Positions 49,801 through 61,189 of a stretch of 64,000 bases of DNA are shown in pieces. How positions within the stretch are numbered: position 1 is the first letter of the stretch; each line of letters opens with the position of its first letter. The DNA is from Notospermus geniculatus (Eukaryota > Nemertea > Pilidiophora > Heteronemertea > Lineidae). Location of the stretch: assembly GCA_002633025.1 (NCBI GenBank), contig NMRB01000014.1, positions 484,836-548,835 on the forward strand, in the 5' to 3' direction. The notes beneath the pieces were generated by a model, which made no database searches, was not told where the DNA came from, and saw only the letters and a list, made by a program, of their open reading frames with translations. The position numbers were made by a program, and so were the translations under genes.

Positions 49801-52800
49801 GGTGATGGTAGCTTGTGGGTACATTAGAGCAAGGCATGTTGTTAACTAAACTCAGCAACTGGTTTGTTCATCGTCATCTCATTCAAGTGATCATCTTGCC
49901 AATGATTAGAGATCTGGGTTTCTTTGATCGGTGTTACTCTCCAGTTCACCAAGTAAATAACTTTTTTGCAGCAAGAAGATTGGTAGTCAACAGTTTGGTT
50001 TGTCCAAAATTGGGAGCAGGCTCAAAGGCGTGTTTAGGACTAACACAGGTAAGAAGTGGTTACAGGTACAAATGATCAACTGTATAGGACGACACAGACA
50101 TTGATTGTGCCTTTTAAGCCATTGCAGTCCATACAATTTATGGCCATGTGGTTCGTAAGTTGGTTCAAAAAGAAGGAATAACACTGATAGGTAGTCAAGT
50201 CTGAATCTAGCTTGAAATGAATGAAACCTGTAAGTTAGCTATAAGTTGGCTGGTCTCTGGCATCCCCTAACATCAGATTAGATTAAAATCTACCTGTGCA
50301 CCCTGACAAGCTAGGTGATTGTTGAGTTATGTTTCCTGTGTCGTTATGTATTCCTAAAGCCATATTTCTATTCAGAGACACTTGTCCATGGGGTGATACT
50401 GTAGTAGCCATCTTTTTTCAGTTGAAGGCAAATTTATTGATGGTGTCCCTTATACAGATGCTGCTGAGGATATTTTGGTGAGTGCTATTGATCATGTTAT
50501 GACTGAAGGAAAGAGATGACATGAGGTATTGGAAAAGAACTTGTCAATCGGTGTGCATCATTGACTTGGTTGGAATTTGGCATTACATCCTCGGTTCGAT
50601 TCAAGTCTTCAAACTTTATCATACGTAAATGGGGCATGTGTACTGAGTTCTAGCCTCGGTTGATGATCACTTGACAGTCTGCCAGCCCTCATTCATCTCG
50701 GTTGTCCATCAGAGTAGAGATTAATTTTGAGGTTGATTTCTTCAGATATCCTCTCGTTACGTGACCTGATCCAGGTGAACTTTCTACATCCTCCGTGTCT
50801 ATCACCAAAACTGTTCTGATGTATAAGTTGTCCAAATCACCTGAGTGACAGGTGACTTCGTGTTAGGACCTTGTGTTCGATTTCAGAGGGAATATAGCTC
50901 AGAATTTGTTTGTTTTGTGTATAGATCATTTACCCTCTAAGCATCACATAATGTGATATAGCTATTCCTCCTCGGGTGCACCAGAATGATATCTTGTGAG
51001 ACAGAACACAATGAGTAATTTGTGTGGGGGTCTAGGAAAACCTGTCGGATGTCACTGAATGATCAAGAAGGGCTGTCGGATAGCCTGTGCATTGATCTGC
51101 TACTGTTTACCTGTTATGTACGTGTAGTACATTTCAGCTATTGAAATGTGTGGGTTCACCAAGGCCATTAACACTTTCCTCAAACGCGACATCCGCCGGG
51201 TTTTCCTAGGCCGTCTCACATTTGTGCAATAGCAACACTGCTGTATATGAAAAGCTCCCCGTAAAAGCTGTGAGTTGTGAACTTTTTAGGTCCTTGCTCT
51301 TTGCTATTTCGTCCTTATATGATCCAAACTTCTGCCAGTAGATGGCACCTTGCACTTGTTGACTGGTGCTGAGGGGGTTTCAGTATATATGTTTACCATG
51401 ATAATGTCTTCATCTTCAGGTATAATACCGGTAGTTGTCTCGACACCCAAAATTGCTGAGATACCTATAATTATGTTGTGTGAAATATTTAGCACTGGCT
51501 GTGAAAGGAGTTCACCTCCTTGTGTGCATGTTGTTAGTGATGTGATGTGTGACTACTACTGAGGTAGCAGTTATCATTTCAAGCATGAATAGAGAGAGTG
51601 TCCAATACTGAAACCTAACCTCCCCATCAATGTGTTTCACAAACTACCCTAAGGCCACACTTTTTTTATTTATTGGATTACGGATCCCCCTCCCAGGTTT
51701 TTTGAAAATGTTGAAAAAAAATAAAATTCCCGATGGTCTATTTTGTGTTCTTGTTTTTTTCCCGCCGACCACTAGGTGCAACGTAAAAGATATTTAAATG
51801 CTGACGCCCTGTATTTTCAGGATACAGGCCCCTATGTAGGCCCTATCTCTTGTTCTACTGTTGCATCAATAAAAGGTTTTATTTCTTTTTTACCACATTT
51901 CACTTTTTTTATTCCCTCCCCCTTGAATTTCTGTGACGCATAGCACGTAACACTAGGGAAAAAATTAAAAAGTCGAAGATTTTTGTATTTTATTTTTATT
52001 TTTATTCCCTCCCCTCCTACATAGGTTTCGGCCTGAAAAATCCGTAATCCAATAAATATAAAAAGTGTGGCCTAATAGTATTCCATCAGTGCATGAATCT
52101 GTAGTGTGTTGATTGAGAGCTGTTTTATGTGCAGGTGAGTACTGGTTGACGAAGACCATTTGAAATCTTTGATGAGGGAACCTAGACGAAATATTCTTTT
52201 AGGAAGGTTATTTTTAAGATGATGGTTATTTTGTTGATGAGTACTCTCCCTATTAGATAGTCTATGTTTAGAGAGATTTCTTAGTTTTAAGAGCAGTACC
52301 GGTATTCTAACTTGTGTTCTACCATAGGGAAAAGGCCAAACATCAACTGGAGAGGGGAAGGGCCAAACATCCGTCGCTACCCCTCCAGTCAGGGAACGGG
52401 TACGAGCTTTATCTTTACCGGTAATAGAAATGGAGCACACTAACAGCTTGCTCGGTGCTGTTCAGGAGCGACGGCTTTCTCACCATCGGGTTTGTAGACA
52501 GATAACCTAACGAGGTGGTTTTAATTCACAATAACTATTAGTCCCACTCAGGGTGTGGTGTTAGTAGAAACGTAGCTGTCACATCTATTTGAAATACTCC
52601 CTCCTTCAGCACCCCTTCATGCCTTTCCCCAGAACAACTTCTCAACATTGCCAAAAGACTTCAGTTACAGGTCCTGCATGATGCAGGGAAGTCCATAGTC
52701 TGTCCAATTCAGTCGTAAGTCCCAAAGGCTGTGCTGACAATCAAATAGGAGAAAACACATGACTGCGTGCAGACTCTGTAGTGATGCTTAGTTCCTGACA

Positions 52801-55800
52801 TCATGTTGTGGGCATTGCCTCTTGCATCGTAATGCTGTTTTAACCTAGTTGATGATGAAGATGACATACCAGTGTGATTCCAAAATTAAACCATTGCCTT
52901 CTCCTATTCATCTATGAGACAGTCTGGTTTATTTGTTTCAAATGTATCTAGGGGCTGAGAGCTATTGTGAACCCTTTCCTTTACTTTTTTCCTTACTTTT
53001 TTCTGAAAATTTTTCTCATGCACGTCATTTATATACATCTTGTAACTTCAAGAGCCTCTGCACGCTGTGTCACTCGGCTGAGGCCATTCAGTAAGTTCCC
53101 AGTCCACGCATTTCCATCTTCCCTCACTGGACGTCTCTCCGCTAATCTCTAACTGATACATGTCAGAATATGTTTAGACAGCTGGCGGGCTTTAGGTATT
53201 GCCTGCTAGATGGAAGTTCGAGACTTTGAAACCACCTGCCTGGACATAATTGGAGTTCATAACATTGATCAGTTCTGTGCTTAAAATGCTGCAGACGGAG
53301 TATTTCGGTTTATTCAGGTCCTTTAACCCTATAACACCTGGAGGCACCCAATGGCACCTGCAGGTGTTATAGGGTTAACCCTATATCAGGTGTTATAGGG
53401 TTAAGGACCTTGTCAGAGAGATTCTCCCTCCTTACATCCAGAGAATGGGCCAGAAAGAAAAAAAACTCACTTGAGCCAAATTGAGAGGTGACGTGCTCCT
53501 GTTTCACCTGTGCTCCCCTTTCCGACCACCTGCAGTCATGAACTACCAGTGGAGCCTACTGGTACATGGAAGTGAAAGCAGGCAAAGTCTGTCCTTGATG
53601 ATCATGTGTTCCTTCCTTATTATTATTCCTTATGATCATATCTTCATTATTCCTTATTTTGACACTCCATTTCTCTTATAATGCATTTTGATTTTATATA
53701 TCTGCACACTCTCCTATGTAATGCATTGTACCATCATTTGAATCTCCACTGCATGGAAGTACCGGTAATTTCCCCATTTCATTATGGCCAGCCGATTGGG
53801 GGAGTGCAATGATCTGGGCCCAGTTTCACAAAGAAACTTAAGTCTAAAGTTTGACTTAAGTCATCATGTGACCAGGGTTTCAGCAAATCAGATGACTTCA
53901 TTTCAGACTTAAGTTTTTTCTTAGACTTAAGATTCTTTGTGAAACTGGGCCCTGGTAGTTCAGGTCCCATCCACCATTAGCATGAGACCAATTGGGTATA
54001 TCTCGATAATCACTGAAAAAAGGTACCTTCGTCGAAGAGATGGCGCTGGTGTTGTTGTACCATGTGGCACTCTTCTTGACCTGCCATTTGTCTGCAATGA
54101 GTTGATAGTTACGGGTCTTTCGAGCACGCAGGGCAGTAGGTAAAGAAGAAAAATCAAAGGCCCATACAGGGCAAGAATTCAGCAATGAGTGGCTGCCATA
54201 GTAGCAGATTTGCAGAGATTGAGCATCTTCTTTCTCCATTCCATGGTTCAGCATCAGGGTTGCTTCTTTGAAGAGTCTTCTCTCTCTGTTGCATTCTGGT
54301 AGACAAAGGATGCTAATTTGAATGAGTTGGTGTGCGTGCCTCAGATTGCTATTTCTAATTTGCTTTATAAACAGCTCTAATTTTGCTTTATATCAAAAGT
54401 AACCCTTACGAAATAGCTGTAATAAAATGAAAGATTGACAATCAAGGAGTGCAGTTAATCAATAATACCTCAGTTGCTTCCAATTCCCAATCGAGTGATG
54501 ATGCTTGATTCTTTGGGTTACCGGTATCGTAATTTGACTCTGACCGACAAACATGTGAAAATGTCGTGTTAAAACTGACACTCTTTGTCAAGGCTTACGC
54601 AACTTAAGTTCTACATGTACCTAATTCCATTTATTCTCAATGAGCCAGTGCTCTATCTGTCTACCAACACACTTACCTCATAGACGTTTTCTGTGTCTAC
54701 TCCTTAGAGTTCTGATGTCTCCGATGAGGTGCTCTCTGATAGCTTCCTTGATGATCCAAAGGATGCCCCACTGAGGGACCTGAGCTCCTGGAGGGTGGAG
54801 ATTCCTTCAATAGAAGAAGAAACTGACCCGGATAGCAAGAAGAAATTCCATTTGTTCCTGATTGACGTCAGGAGGCTCGATGTCTTGGAAGAAGGTGTGT
54901 TGTGGAATGCTGAGGACTATGTCGTATTTTCTCTTTTGAATTGATAGCAATGCCCTTTCATCTGGAATCAAGCAGGTGTCAGGATACCAATGTGATAAGA
55001 AACAATAGATCTACTGGGGAATGATGGTACTCTGCTTCTCATTTGGAGATCGGTATCCAGTTAATACAAGTTCTGTAGATTTTTTTTCAGAATTCTCCAA
55101 TTGGAAAGTGCGGAGAAGATACAACGAATTCTATGTATTGGAACAAAAGTTGAAAGAGTTTCATGGTAAGTTTCATGTCAGTTGTTCCACAGACCTAAAT
55201 ATTTGGTGTATTTATCATCTATTGACAAGACTGGCAAATCAGAGGTTGCGCTTCGTTTCTAGCTGAGCTTGGTAACAGTGCAGTTGAAACTTGAGTCGTT
55301 TCTTTCAGGAGAGTTCCCTGATGCTAAATTGCCAACCAAGAAAACACTTGGAAACAAAGGTGCTGATTTCATGGAGTCCAAGAGAGTTGCATTCGAGAAG
55401 TATCTCCAGATTCTGCTGACCAAACCCAAATTGAAAGGGAGTGAGATGTTGTTTAATTTCCTCACCTCAGACAATGAACTAACGACAAGTTTCCTGCCAG
55501 ACCTTAACATAGGTATGCTACAGCTTTGCTTTCTTCTCTAGTCATCATGTTGAAGAAGAAGATAAGCCTGTTTTAAAGTGCCCTTATATGTTTCATTACC
55601 TTGTCATTTTGTGACAGACATTACATTGGTTTGTTCTTAAATTTACAGGGAAAATGTTCCGCTCTGTTCCAATCAAGCTACAGAAAGAGGTAGAGTTTTG
55701 ATTGTTTATACATGTAGTTCTGTGTACATGTCTGAAGTGTCTCCCGATATCTCGTTTATGACGTTGGCGGCTTCGGCGATTCCATGTTTTTGAGTACAAA

Positions 55801-58800
55801 AAAATTTGGAAAATATTTTCTATAATGACCTTCAACAAGGTGATCAAAGCTAAAGTTTGTGTGTATTGGTACATGGAATTCTTACTGCTCAAAATGTTAT
55901 CTTTGCAGCGAGGTCAACATTTAGAACCCTTCCTGGCATCCTTTGTAAGCTCCTGTGATGCTCCGAAACCAAGACCAAGTCGGATGGATGATGGTGACAG
56001 TGACACAATATCCATCTCCAGTGAAAATGTGAGTCTCATCGGGAATTTGTTGGCATAACTCATTTTGTTGCCAGTTTGTTGGTATGACTCATTTTTGTTG
56101 CCAATTTGTTGGTATGACTCATTTTGTTGCCAATTTGTTGGCATAACTCATTTTGTTGCCAATTTGTTGGTATGACTCATTCTGTTGCCAGTTTGTTGGT
56201 ATGTCTCATTTCGCTTCCAGTTTGTTGGTATGACTCATTTTGCTGCTTTGCCAATCTTGTGATGTTCAGCAGAGGAATGAAGATGTACCTGATCTCATTT
56301 CAGCTTGCCAATCCCCAGTATGAGAACAATGCTGGAATGGATATCGACTTGAATCCAGAATATACTGATCTCGGCATTGGGTCTTCGGACATCACTGGTC
56401 TTCTTGATACTGTGATTTATGTTGGTAAGTCTATATGAACGAACATGTGAACTTTGCATGTCTAGGGCCTACTTCGGACTGCTGTTGGAATCAATCTTAT
56501 TCCTTTCCTTTATAAGTACTATAATACAATACATTTTGCTCTTACAGCCAATCAGTTTTATAATGTGCCAAAATGGTTTCAACAAGTATTGATGACAATC
56601 CGCTTGGTGGGGAAGAGTACCGTTGAGCATGCGATAGACTGGTACATTGGTCAAAAATTGAACAAAATCATGAAGGAACATAGAATTGTCAATATCATTC
56701 ATTTATTGAGAGGTAAGTGAATTTGAAATCCCATACGAGGGTGACAATAGTGGTATCTGGAGCCCAGGGCCCGGTTGCACGAAACTCACGACAGCGCTGT
56801 CTTGGTGTTAGCGCTAACTTGATGCTAAATGACATAAATGAACAATGGATTTTTACGTCATCTAACATGAAGATAGCGCTAACACCAAAATAGCGCTGTC
56901 GTGAGTTTTGTGCAACCGGGCCCTGGCATATGTGAGGCGTCTCGGTCTGGAAACTAGGTTACTGGTAGGTAGGTGTGACAAGTGAATGATCAAGAACTAA
57001 TCTTCACTCAATTGTCTGTTTACAGATGTCCTGTTCTTTGACGATGATCCTCCAAATATGTATGGCCAAGATGATAACTCCCTCTCCTCACATTAGAGAC
57101 TTCAGCAAGGGGAGAGCATGCTACTAAAGTATAGATTAAGTGCTTGTCGTTAAAAGCTTGGCTCCTTTCGCCGATGAAGTAGTCAGTTGTATTGATACCA
57201 GTATCCGTACTTCCTGAAACTATCTCTGATATCATTGATCATTCATATTTGGCCTGTAGGTATTCCCTCCTGCATGAAATATTCAAAAGGAAAAGATCAC
57301 GTGGAGTCCCTAGGCATGGTTTATTTCCCAACTTTATTCTTATTGTGGAGGCCTGATGATATATCTTTTTCCCTCTGTCGGTTTCATGCAAAGCTTTCGC
57401 AGCAACCGGGTTAAGAACCGGTCAGGCTCATTGATCAAGATGCTATGTTTCTGGTATATGCTGCATTCATGCTTCTTCAACTGTTTGTTTATTCACTCTA
57501 CTTCATTTCGTTACTTTGTCTTGCAATCATGCTGCTTTTGTTTCAGTGGTCGCAAAAAGCGCCGTCGTCATCCTAAGTAAAGCGAGTCTTTAGAGACTTA
57601 GTTCATTAGACAAACCAATGATTGTATTTTAACTGAATGTATTACTGATTTGTGCTTCTAGATTTAGTCATGAATAATTAACCAAAGTTACCCGGTAGTG
57701 GTGCCATTACTTGATGGCAATAATGAAATGTTTAGCTTCTGCACAAACTTGTCTTGTATAGATTTGGTTGCATTTCTTGTACCTACAAAAACCGAGTGTG
57801 ACAACTTTAGGCATGTTTATACCCATGGTCTGTAGTTTGCCGTTAACTCTTGGAATGGCTTTTCACAGCGCTTCGGGGGTTGCAGAAGGCAAATTTCTTC
57901 TTGTTTCATTTCATATCATCATCATCATGTCACTTTCATATTACAAGTATCTGCTTTATTTCAGTTTTGTCAAAAATTCATAAGCAAGCATCCTAGTGGA
58001 CCTGCTAGACACATCTGTGACTTCGGTCACTAAATATAATAACTGGTTTACTAAGTCTTATTAGCATTTTGCATTGACTTGCTTCATCTTATGTAATGTT
58101 TCCTTTTACTGCCATCAGTTAGTTCTTTTTAAACAAAAAGTACCTTTTTGCAAATATCATCATAAGACACTTACATGGTTCACTGATTGCTTTGAAATAC
58201 TGGGCGTTATTATTGGAACCGTTACCATGTTTGTTCTCTTTATTTTCTTTCATGTTTGTTGTTGACTTTTTAGGACAGAGAAGGAGAAGTTGATGCGAAA
58301 GCAAGAAACACTCAGGGAATTCAAGAAATTCATACCAAGTTAGTAGGAAATTTTGGCTGACAGTGTTAGGACAGAGAGTAGCAATATCAACAAAGGACTA
58401 CTACCTCCAAACATGGCCGCCTGTCATTTTAGTCGTAAATGGACACTTCAAATAAGTGTGTTTTTGATATTCAGTAAGCTTTATCACCTTACATTATCCT
58501 ACCAATGGCTTATCGCAATTTCTGAACATTGTTTACAGAGATCTTACCCCTTGTCGTGGGAGAGGACAAGTTTGATGAAGGTAGCAAGTGTCTGTTTGAG
58601 GTTTTACAACAGCCAAAACTAAACAAGCAGGTGAGCCACTCATGAATTGCCCCCTATTTCATGTCTCTCAGCCTTGAAAAATCACTATTTTTTCATTTTC
58701 CTGCATCATGTTGACTTATTTTAGCCAACTGAAGGCAAGGTTCAATTGAATCAAACTTTCTGCCCTCGCTAGGCCCAACCTTGTTTCTCAACCCTATCTA

Positions 58801-58992
58801 TTGATGTTTGCCTAGGCCAGGATCAGCCCACAATTGCCTCTCTTCACTGCATCACATTTGATTGCTGTTTTGTGTTTTCAGCTATCTTACGTATTTCTTG
58901 ACCTCGTTTTGGAAGAATTATTCCCAGAGTTACTACAAGAAGACAGCAGCAATGGTGATTCCTACAGCGATACTGAGCAATACATTCGATGA
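38507..58992 (+). CDS. SNX14: sorting nexin 14 (TM-PXA-RGS-PX-nexin C)
   Basis: Exons, all in phase with GT-AG sites: 38507-38595, 39453-39573, 40350-40432, 40584-40662, 40985-41028, 41171-41258, 41578-41662, 43170-43323, 43470-43545, 43831-43875, 44129-44209, 44428-44545, [45045-45122 optional], 46148-46303, 46419-46543, 46978-47036, then 50422-50477, 54708-54894, 55091-55165, 55309-55512, 55649-55689, 55909-56028, 56304-56424, 56548-56712, 57026-57059, 58274-58338, 58539-58630 and 58882-58992. One short linker exon between 47036 and 50422 is unresolved by phase. The order of membrane anchor, PXA, RGS, PX and C-terminal nexin domain, and blocks such as [15 protein letters not shown] and VEHAIDWY, identify SNX14. 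In vertebrates it is an ER-anchored protein acting at ER-lipid droplet and endolysosomal contacts. The length is about 890 aa or more, near the family norm. Confidence 0.92.
39079..39234. mobile_element. MITE in SNX14 intron 1
   Basis: AAGGCTGACTTGACATTGGA at the left pairs with ATGTAAAGTCAGCCTT at the right, with ACGCGACAC/GTGTCGCGT further in. About 155 bp, noncoding. Confidence 0.7.
39617..39985. mobile_element. MITE with TATAGAGGTTTCCCA ends (SNX14 intron 2)
   Basis: TATAGAGGTTTCCCACTGAC and its counterpart CGTGGGAAACCTCTATA bound 369 bp; TGACGTCAC palindromes sit just inside both ends. The TATA flanks suggest a TA-type target. No coding capacity. Confidence 0.8.
40040..40286. mobile_element. 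MITE with 5 bp target duplication GAATG (SNX14 intron 2)
   Basis: Ends CAGGCCTTTATATTCCC and GGGAATATAAAGGCCTG are exact complements. GAATG lies directly outside both ends (40035-40039 and 40287-40291), which is a clean 5 bp target-site duplication. Confidence 0.85.
44129..47036 (+). CDS. SNX14: SNX14 RGS domain exons
   Basis: Exon 44129-44209 is a divergent linker. Exons 44428-44545, 46148-46303 and 46419-46543 encode the RGS-type helical bundle: [19 protein letters not shown], then [30 protein letters not shown] and [19 protein letters not shown]. Exon 46978-47036 leads into the linker with a Ser/Arg-rich stretch. The RGS of SNX14 is divergent in vertebrates and lacks demonstrated GAP activity. 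Confidence 0.88.
45045..45122 (+). CDS. SNX14: SNX14 optional 78 bp exon inside the RGS domain
   Basis: An acceptor (CTGACCAG) and donor (GTAAGA) frame 78 bp whose phases (2 + 25 codons + 1) match both neighbours exactly. Skipping it gives [12 protein letters not shown], matching the uninterrupted family sequence. Including it inserts 26 residues ([20 protein letters not shown] and more) between two RGS helices. This is a prediction from splice sites and phase only. Confidence 0.6.
45162..45302. mobile_element. hAT-like MITE (SNX14 intron)
   Basis: The left end CAGGGTTTCCGCCAGA and right end TCTGGTGGAAACACTG are imperfect complements, with GAGGGTACT/AGTACCCTC just inside. The CAG-G/T-GTTTCC terminus resembles hAT elements. 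About 140 bp. Confidence 0.65.
46774..46926. mobile_element. MITE with TATGCCCGCTGTACA ends (SNX14 intron)
   Basis: ATGCCCGCTGTACATGATCA with AATTTTTCAT at the left pairs with ATGAAAAATTTGATC and GTGTACAGTGGGCAT at the right. About 153 bp. It lies about 50 bp upstream of the acceptor of exon 46978. Confidence 0.75.
48272..48322 (+). CDS. SNX14: SNX14 candidate linker exon (51 bp, polybasic)
   Basis: Acceptor GAATTAG and donor GTAAAG enclose 51 bp that continue the phase of exon 46978-47036 and read [16 protein letters not shown]. It leaves the same phase it enters, so it could be optional. It does not resolve the phase change needed before exon 50422, so one more exon is missing. Support is limited to splice sites and phase. 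Confidence 0.35.
48434..48474. repeat. short palindrome
   Basis: AAAAATAGATAAGC and GCTTATCTATTTTT form a tight hairpin with almost no loop. Confidence 0.7.
50422..55512 (+). CDS. SNX14: SNX14 acidic linker and PX domain exons
   Basis: Exon 50422-50477 ([18 protein letters not shown]) and the start of 54708-54894 ([17 protein letters not shown]) are acidic linker. The PX domain starts at [13 protein letters not shown] and continues [32 protein letters not shown], then [14 protein letters not shown] and [17 protein letters not shown]. The RRYNEFY block sits where canonical PX domains have the RRYSDF phosphoinositide contact. SNX14 PX domains are reported not to bind PI3P in the canonical way. 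Confidence 0.88.
51650..52074. mobile_element. MITE with TAAGGCCACACTTTTT ends (SNX14 intron)
   Basis: TAAGGCCACACTTTTTTTAT with TTATTGGATTACGGAT at the left pairs with ATCCGTAATCCAATAAATA and AAAAGTGTGGCCTA at the right. It is about 425 bp and poly-A/T-rich inside. The TA flank fits a TA-type target. Confidence 0.85.
53816..53953. mobile_element. MITE with GGGCCCAGTTTCACAAAG ends (SNX14 intron)
   Basis: GGGCCCAGTTTCACAAAGAA and its complement CTTTGTGAAACTGGGCCC bound about 138 bp, with ACTTAAGTCTAA-type palindromes inside. Confidence 0.9.
55649..58992 (+). CDS. SNX14: SNX14 C-terminal nexin domain exons
   Basis: These exons read [33 protein letters not shown], a Ser/Asp-rich insert, then [32 protein letters not shown] and [16 protein letters not shown], ending [14 protein letters not shown] and a short acidic tail [14 protein letters not shown]. 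The exon at 57026-57059 uses a GTATGG donor. Reading through that donor instead meets TAG at 57094, which would give a protein truncated within this domain. Confidence 0.9.
56045..56250. repeat. 29-30 bp minisatellite, ~6.5 copies (SNX14 intron)
   Basis: Units of the form TTTGTTGGTATGACTCATTT plus TGTTGCCAA repeat head to tail with small variations (GGCATAACTC, GTATGTCTC). The array begins within 20 bp of the donor of exon 55909-56028. Confidence 0.9.
56767..56925. mobile_element. MITE with GGGCCCGGTTGCACGAAAC ends (SNX14 intron)
   Basis: AGGGCCCGGTTGCACGAAAC with TCACGACAGCGCTGTCTTGG at the left pairs with CAAAATAGCGCTGTCGTGAG and TTGTGCAACCGGGCCCT at the right. About 158 bp. Confidence 0.9.
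57547..57576 (+). CDS. SNX14: SNX14 candidate 30 bp microexon (polybasic)
   Basis: A strong TTTCAG acceptor and GTAAAG donor frame 30 bp with phases 1 + 9 codons + 2 that match both neighbours. Inclusion would turn PPN-M-TEKEK into [19 protein letters not shown], adding ten residues including a run of six basic ones. This is a prediction from splice signals only. Confidence 0.45.
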   Translation, partial: WSQKAPSSS

Positions 58993-59899
58993 CACAACGC
59001 CACTTTGACCAAGTACTAAATGTGTCTTAGAGAATGTCCCACACTTTGTACTTAGAGGTGAAATTCTCAAAAGAGTGGAGACTCAACTTGTGGCCGAGCT
59101 GTGAGTGAAGAAGCTACATCCAGGCCTGCAAGTGTGTTGTAGGCCCTGACGCTGTATGGTTAGATGCCGTTTAAGGCTTGACACCATTGATTTATGATGT
59201 CAGCCCGATGGTTCATGCAAGCATACATGTTCTCTTAATTGTTTTAGAGGAATAATTGGCACGAGGTGACCTCAGTTTCTCAAAGTGCATTCCACACTTT
59301 TGGGAAAATCAGAGCTGTGTTATTTATTGATATTCAGAGGTTCTTCAGAGATTTTAATTGCAGTCTAGTCATTATGGTCCCTACATATCAATGTAGGGAC
59401 CATCTTGATATCACTGGGTAGGTAGGGAATTTTTATTTCTTTCTTACTTCCACACACAACAAGAAGACAGCAGCAATGGTGATTCCTACAGCGATACTGA
59501 GCAATACATTCGATGACACAACGCCACTTTGACCAAGTACTAAATGTGTCTCAGAGAATGTCCCACACTTTGTACTTAGAGGCGAAATTCTCAAAAGAGT
59601 GGAGACTCAACTTGTGGCCGAGCTGTGAGTGAAGAAGCTACATCCAGGCCTGCAAGTGTGTTGTAGGCCCTGACGCTGTATGGTTAGATGCCGTTTAAGG
59701 CTTGACACCATTGATTTATGATGTTAGCCCGATGGTTCATGCAAGCATACATGTTCTCTTAATTGTTTTAGAGGAATAATTGGCACGAGGTGACCTCAGT
59801 TTCTCAAAGTGCATTCCACACTTTTTGGAAAATCAGAGCTGTGTTATTTATTGATATTCAGAGGTTCTTCAGAGATTTTAGTTGCAGTCTAGTCATTAT
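58935..59899. repeat. tandem duplication covering the SNX14 C-terminal codons and 3' UTR
   Basis: 58935-59375 and 59459-59899 are about 99% identical (offset 524 bp). Both start ACAAGAAGACAGCAGCAATG and end CAGTCTAGTCATTAT. The first copy holds the last 18 codons of SNX14; the second copy repeats those codons without upstream exon sequence. The 83 bp between them contains a hairpin, ATGGTCCCTACAT and its complement (59370-59402). Confidence 0.93.
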
Positions 59900-59952
59900 A
59901 TCCTGTGGTATGTGAATCAAAGTTTCAATCATATAGTCTTTGTCTACCTGGC

Positions 59953-59958
59953 AATAAA
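59953..59958 (+). terminator. AATAAA signal, likely SNX14 3' end
   Basis: AATAAA followed within 10-40 bases by GT/T-rich sequence, about 960 bp downstream of the SNX14 stop codon and just past the second copy of the 3' UTR duplication. Confidence 0.45.
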
Positions 59959-59999
59959 ATTCAGTTTTGTGCACTTTTGAGGAGCCTGTTTTCGTGCTC

Positions 60000-61020
60000 A
60001 ACACCAAGGGGAATCTTTGATAGCTAGCTTGTGAACTACACATGTAGTGGCATCCTGAACAGTACCGTAAGTATGGTCTACTACTTGTAATGAAATGTGC
60101 ATATGTATTCCACCCCCAACATGACGCCAAACACCGAACCTGCCATTGGTTGCTTGTGCCTGTATCTCTTGGAGAAATTACATGTAGGAATGAACCATTG
60201 GGAATGAAGGTGTATACCTCTGGCCATTCTGTTGTTTGTGGTTTCCCTGTTGTTAGTGTCATTATCTATTCAGTGGTTTAGTTTTATTGTTCTAATCATA
60301 CTCAAGAATTTATTGAGGACTGCAATATTGTTGGTCAATATTTCACATTGACGCGATCGGATTCATTTATCATTAATCATTCATGAAATTATGCTTTGGT
60401 GCTTCAAAATAATGACAGATATCTGTTTATATGGTATATACATGTATTAAAAGAAAAGAAGAATCTAAATGTAATATGTATTAAAAGAGAAAAACTTATG
60501 AGTTGGATTGATATGAATTGTTCAATGTCTGAATGTCCAATAGTCTATGACAACGATATTGTGAAAAATATGTAAATTTGTAAGCATATTTGTGGATCAC
60601 TGAAAATCAACATGTAGGTTCATCCCTTCCTTGTCCAAATTTCGTCCCCTTCACATTGAGGTCACCCATAGGAGTATAAGCGATCAATTTATTGACAGGT
60701 ACATGTATTCTCCTTTATATGCATTGATTGATTTTGATTCGTTATTATGATTTACTACAGAGAACAGAAACCTGGTTTCTGTTCTTTACCTGAGCTGGCA
60801 TATCAACGATTCATTGGAATGGTCTTCTAGAGATGTGCCTCTTTTGGACCTCTATGATATCCCTTTTAATGGTACGATAAGGGTCAATTTCGTCGAAAAT
60901 GAAAATGTGTAAAAAAGCTTGAATGGTGCCTGAAACCAGGGGTTTCAATTTCCAGGATGAGGGCATACCAGGTATTTTCAAGAGGCCTATTTTGGGCATG
61001 TCTCTGAGTGTTTGGTATCA
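60000..61020. other. intergenic, no gene seen
   Basis: AT-rich with no supported exon. It includes ATACATGTATTAAAAGA-type repeats near 60440-60490. Confidence 0.4.
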
Positions 61021-61189
61021 TCACCATTTGTAATTTGTGTCCATTATTGCTGTACATTGCCTTGGTATGCAATTTGCGAGGAAGAGATTTTGCCCGAAGA
61101 ATCAGTTTCAATTTTTGCCACCAGGTGAACTGACGAGGAAATAGCGACAGGTCAGCTTTAAAACTGTCACGAAAGGTGCGTGAAAACAA

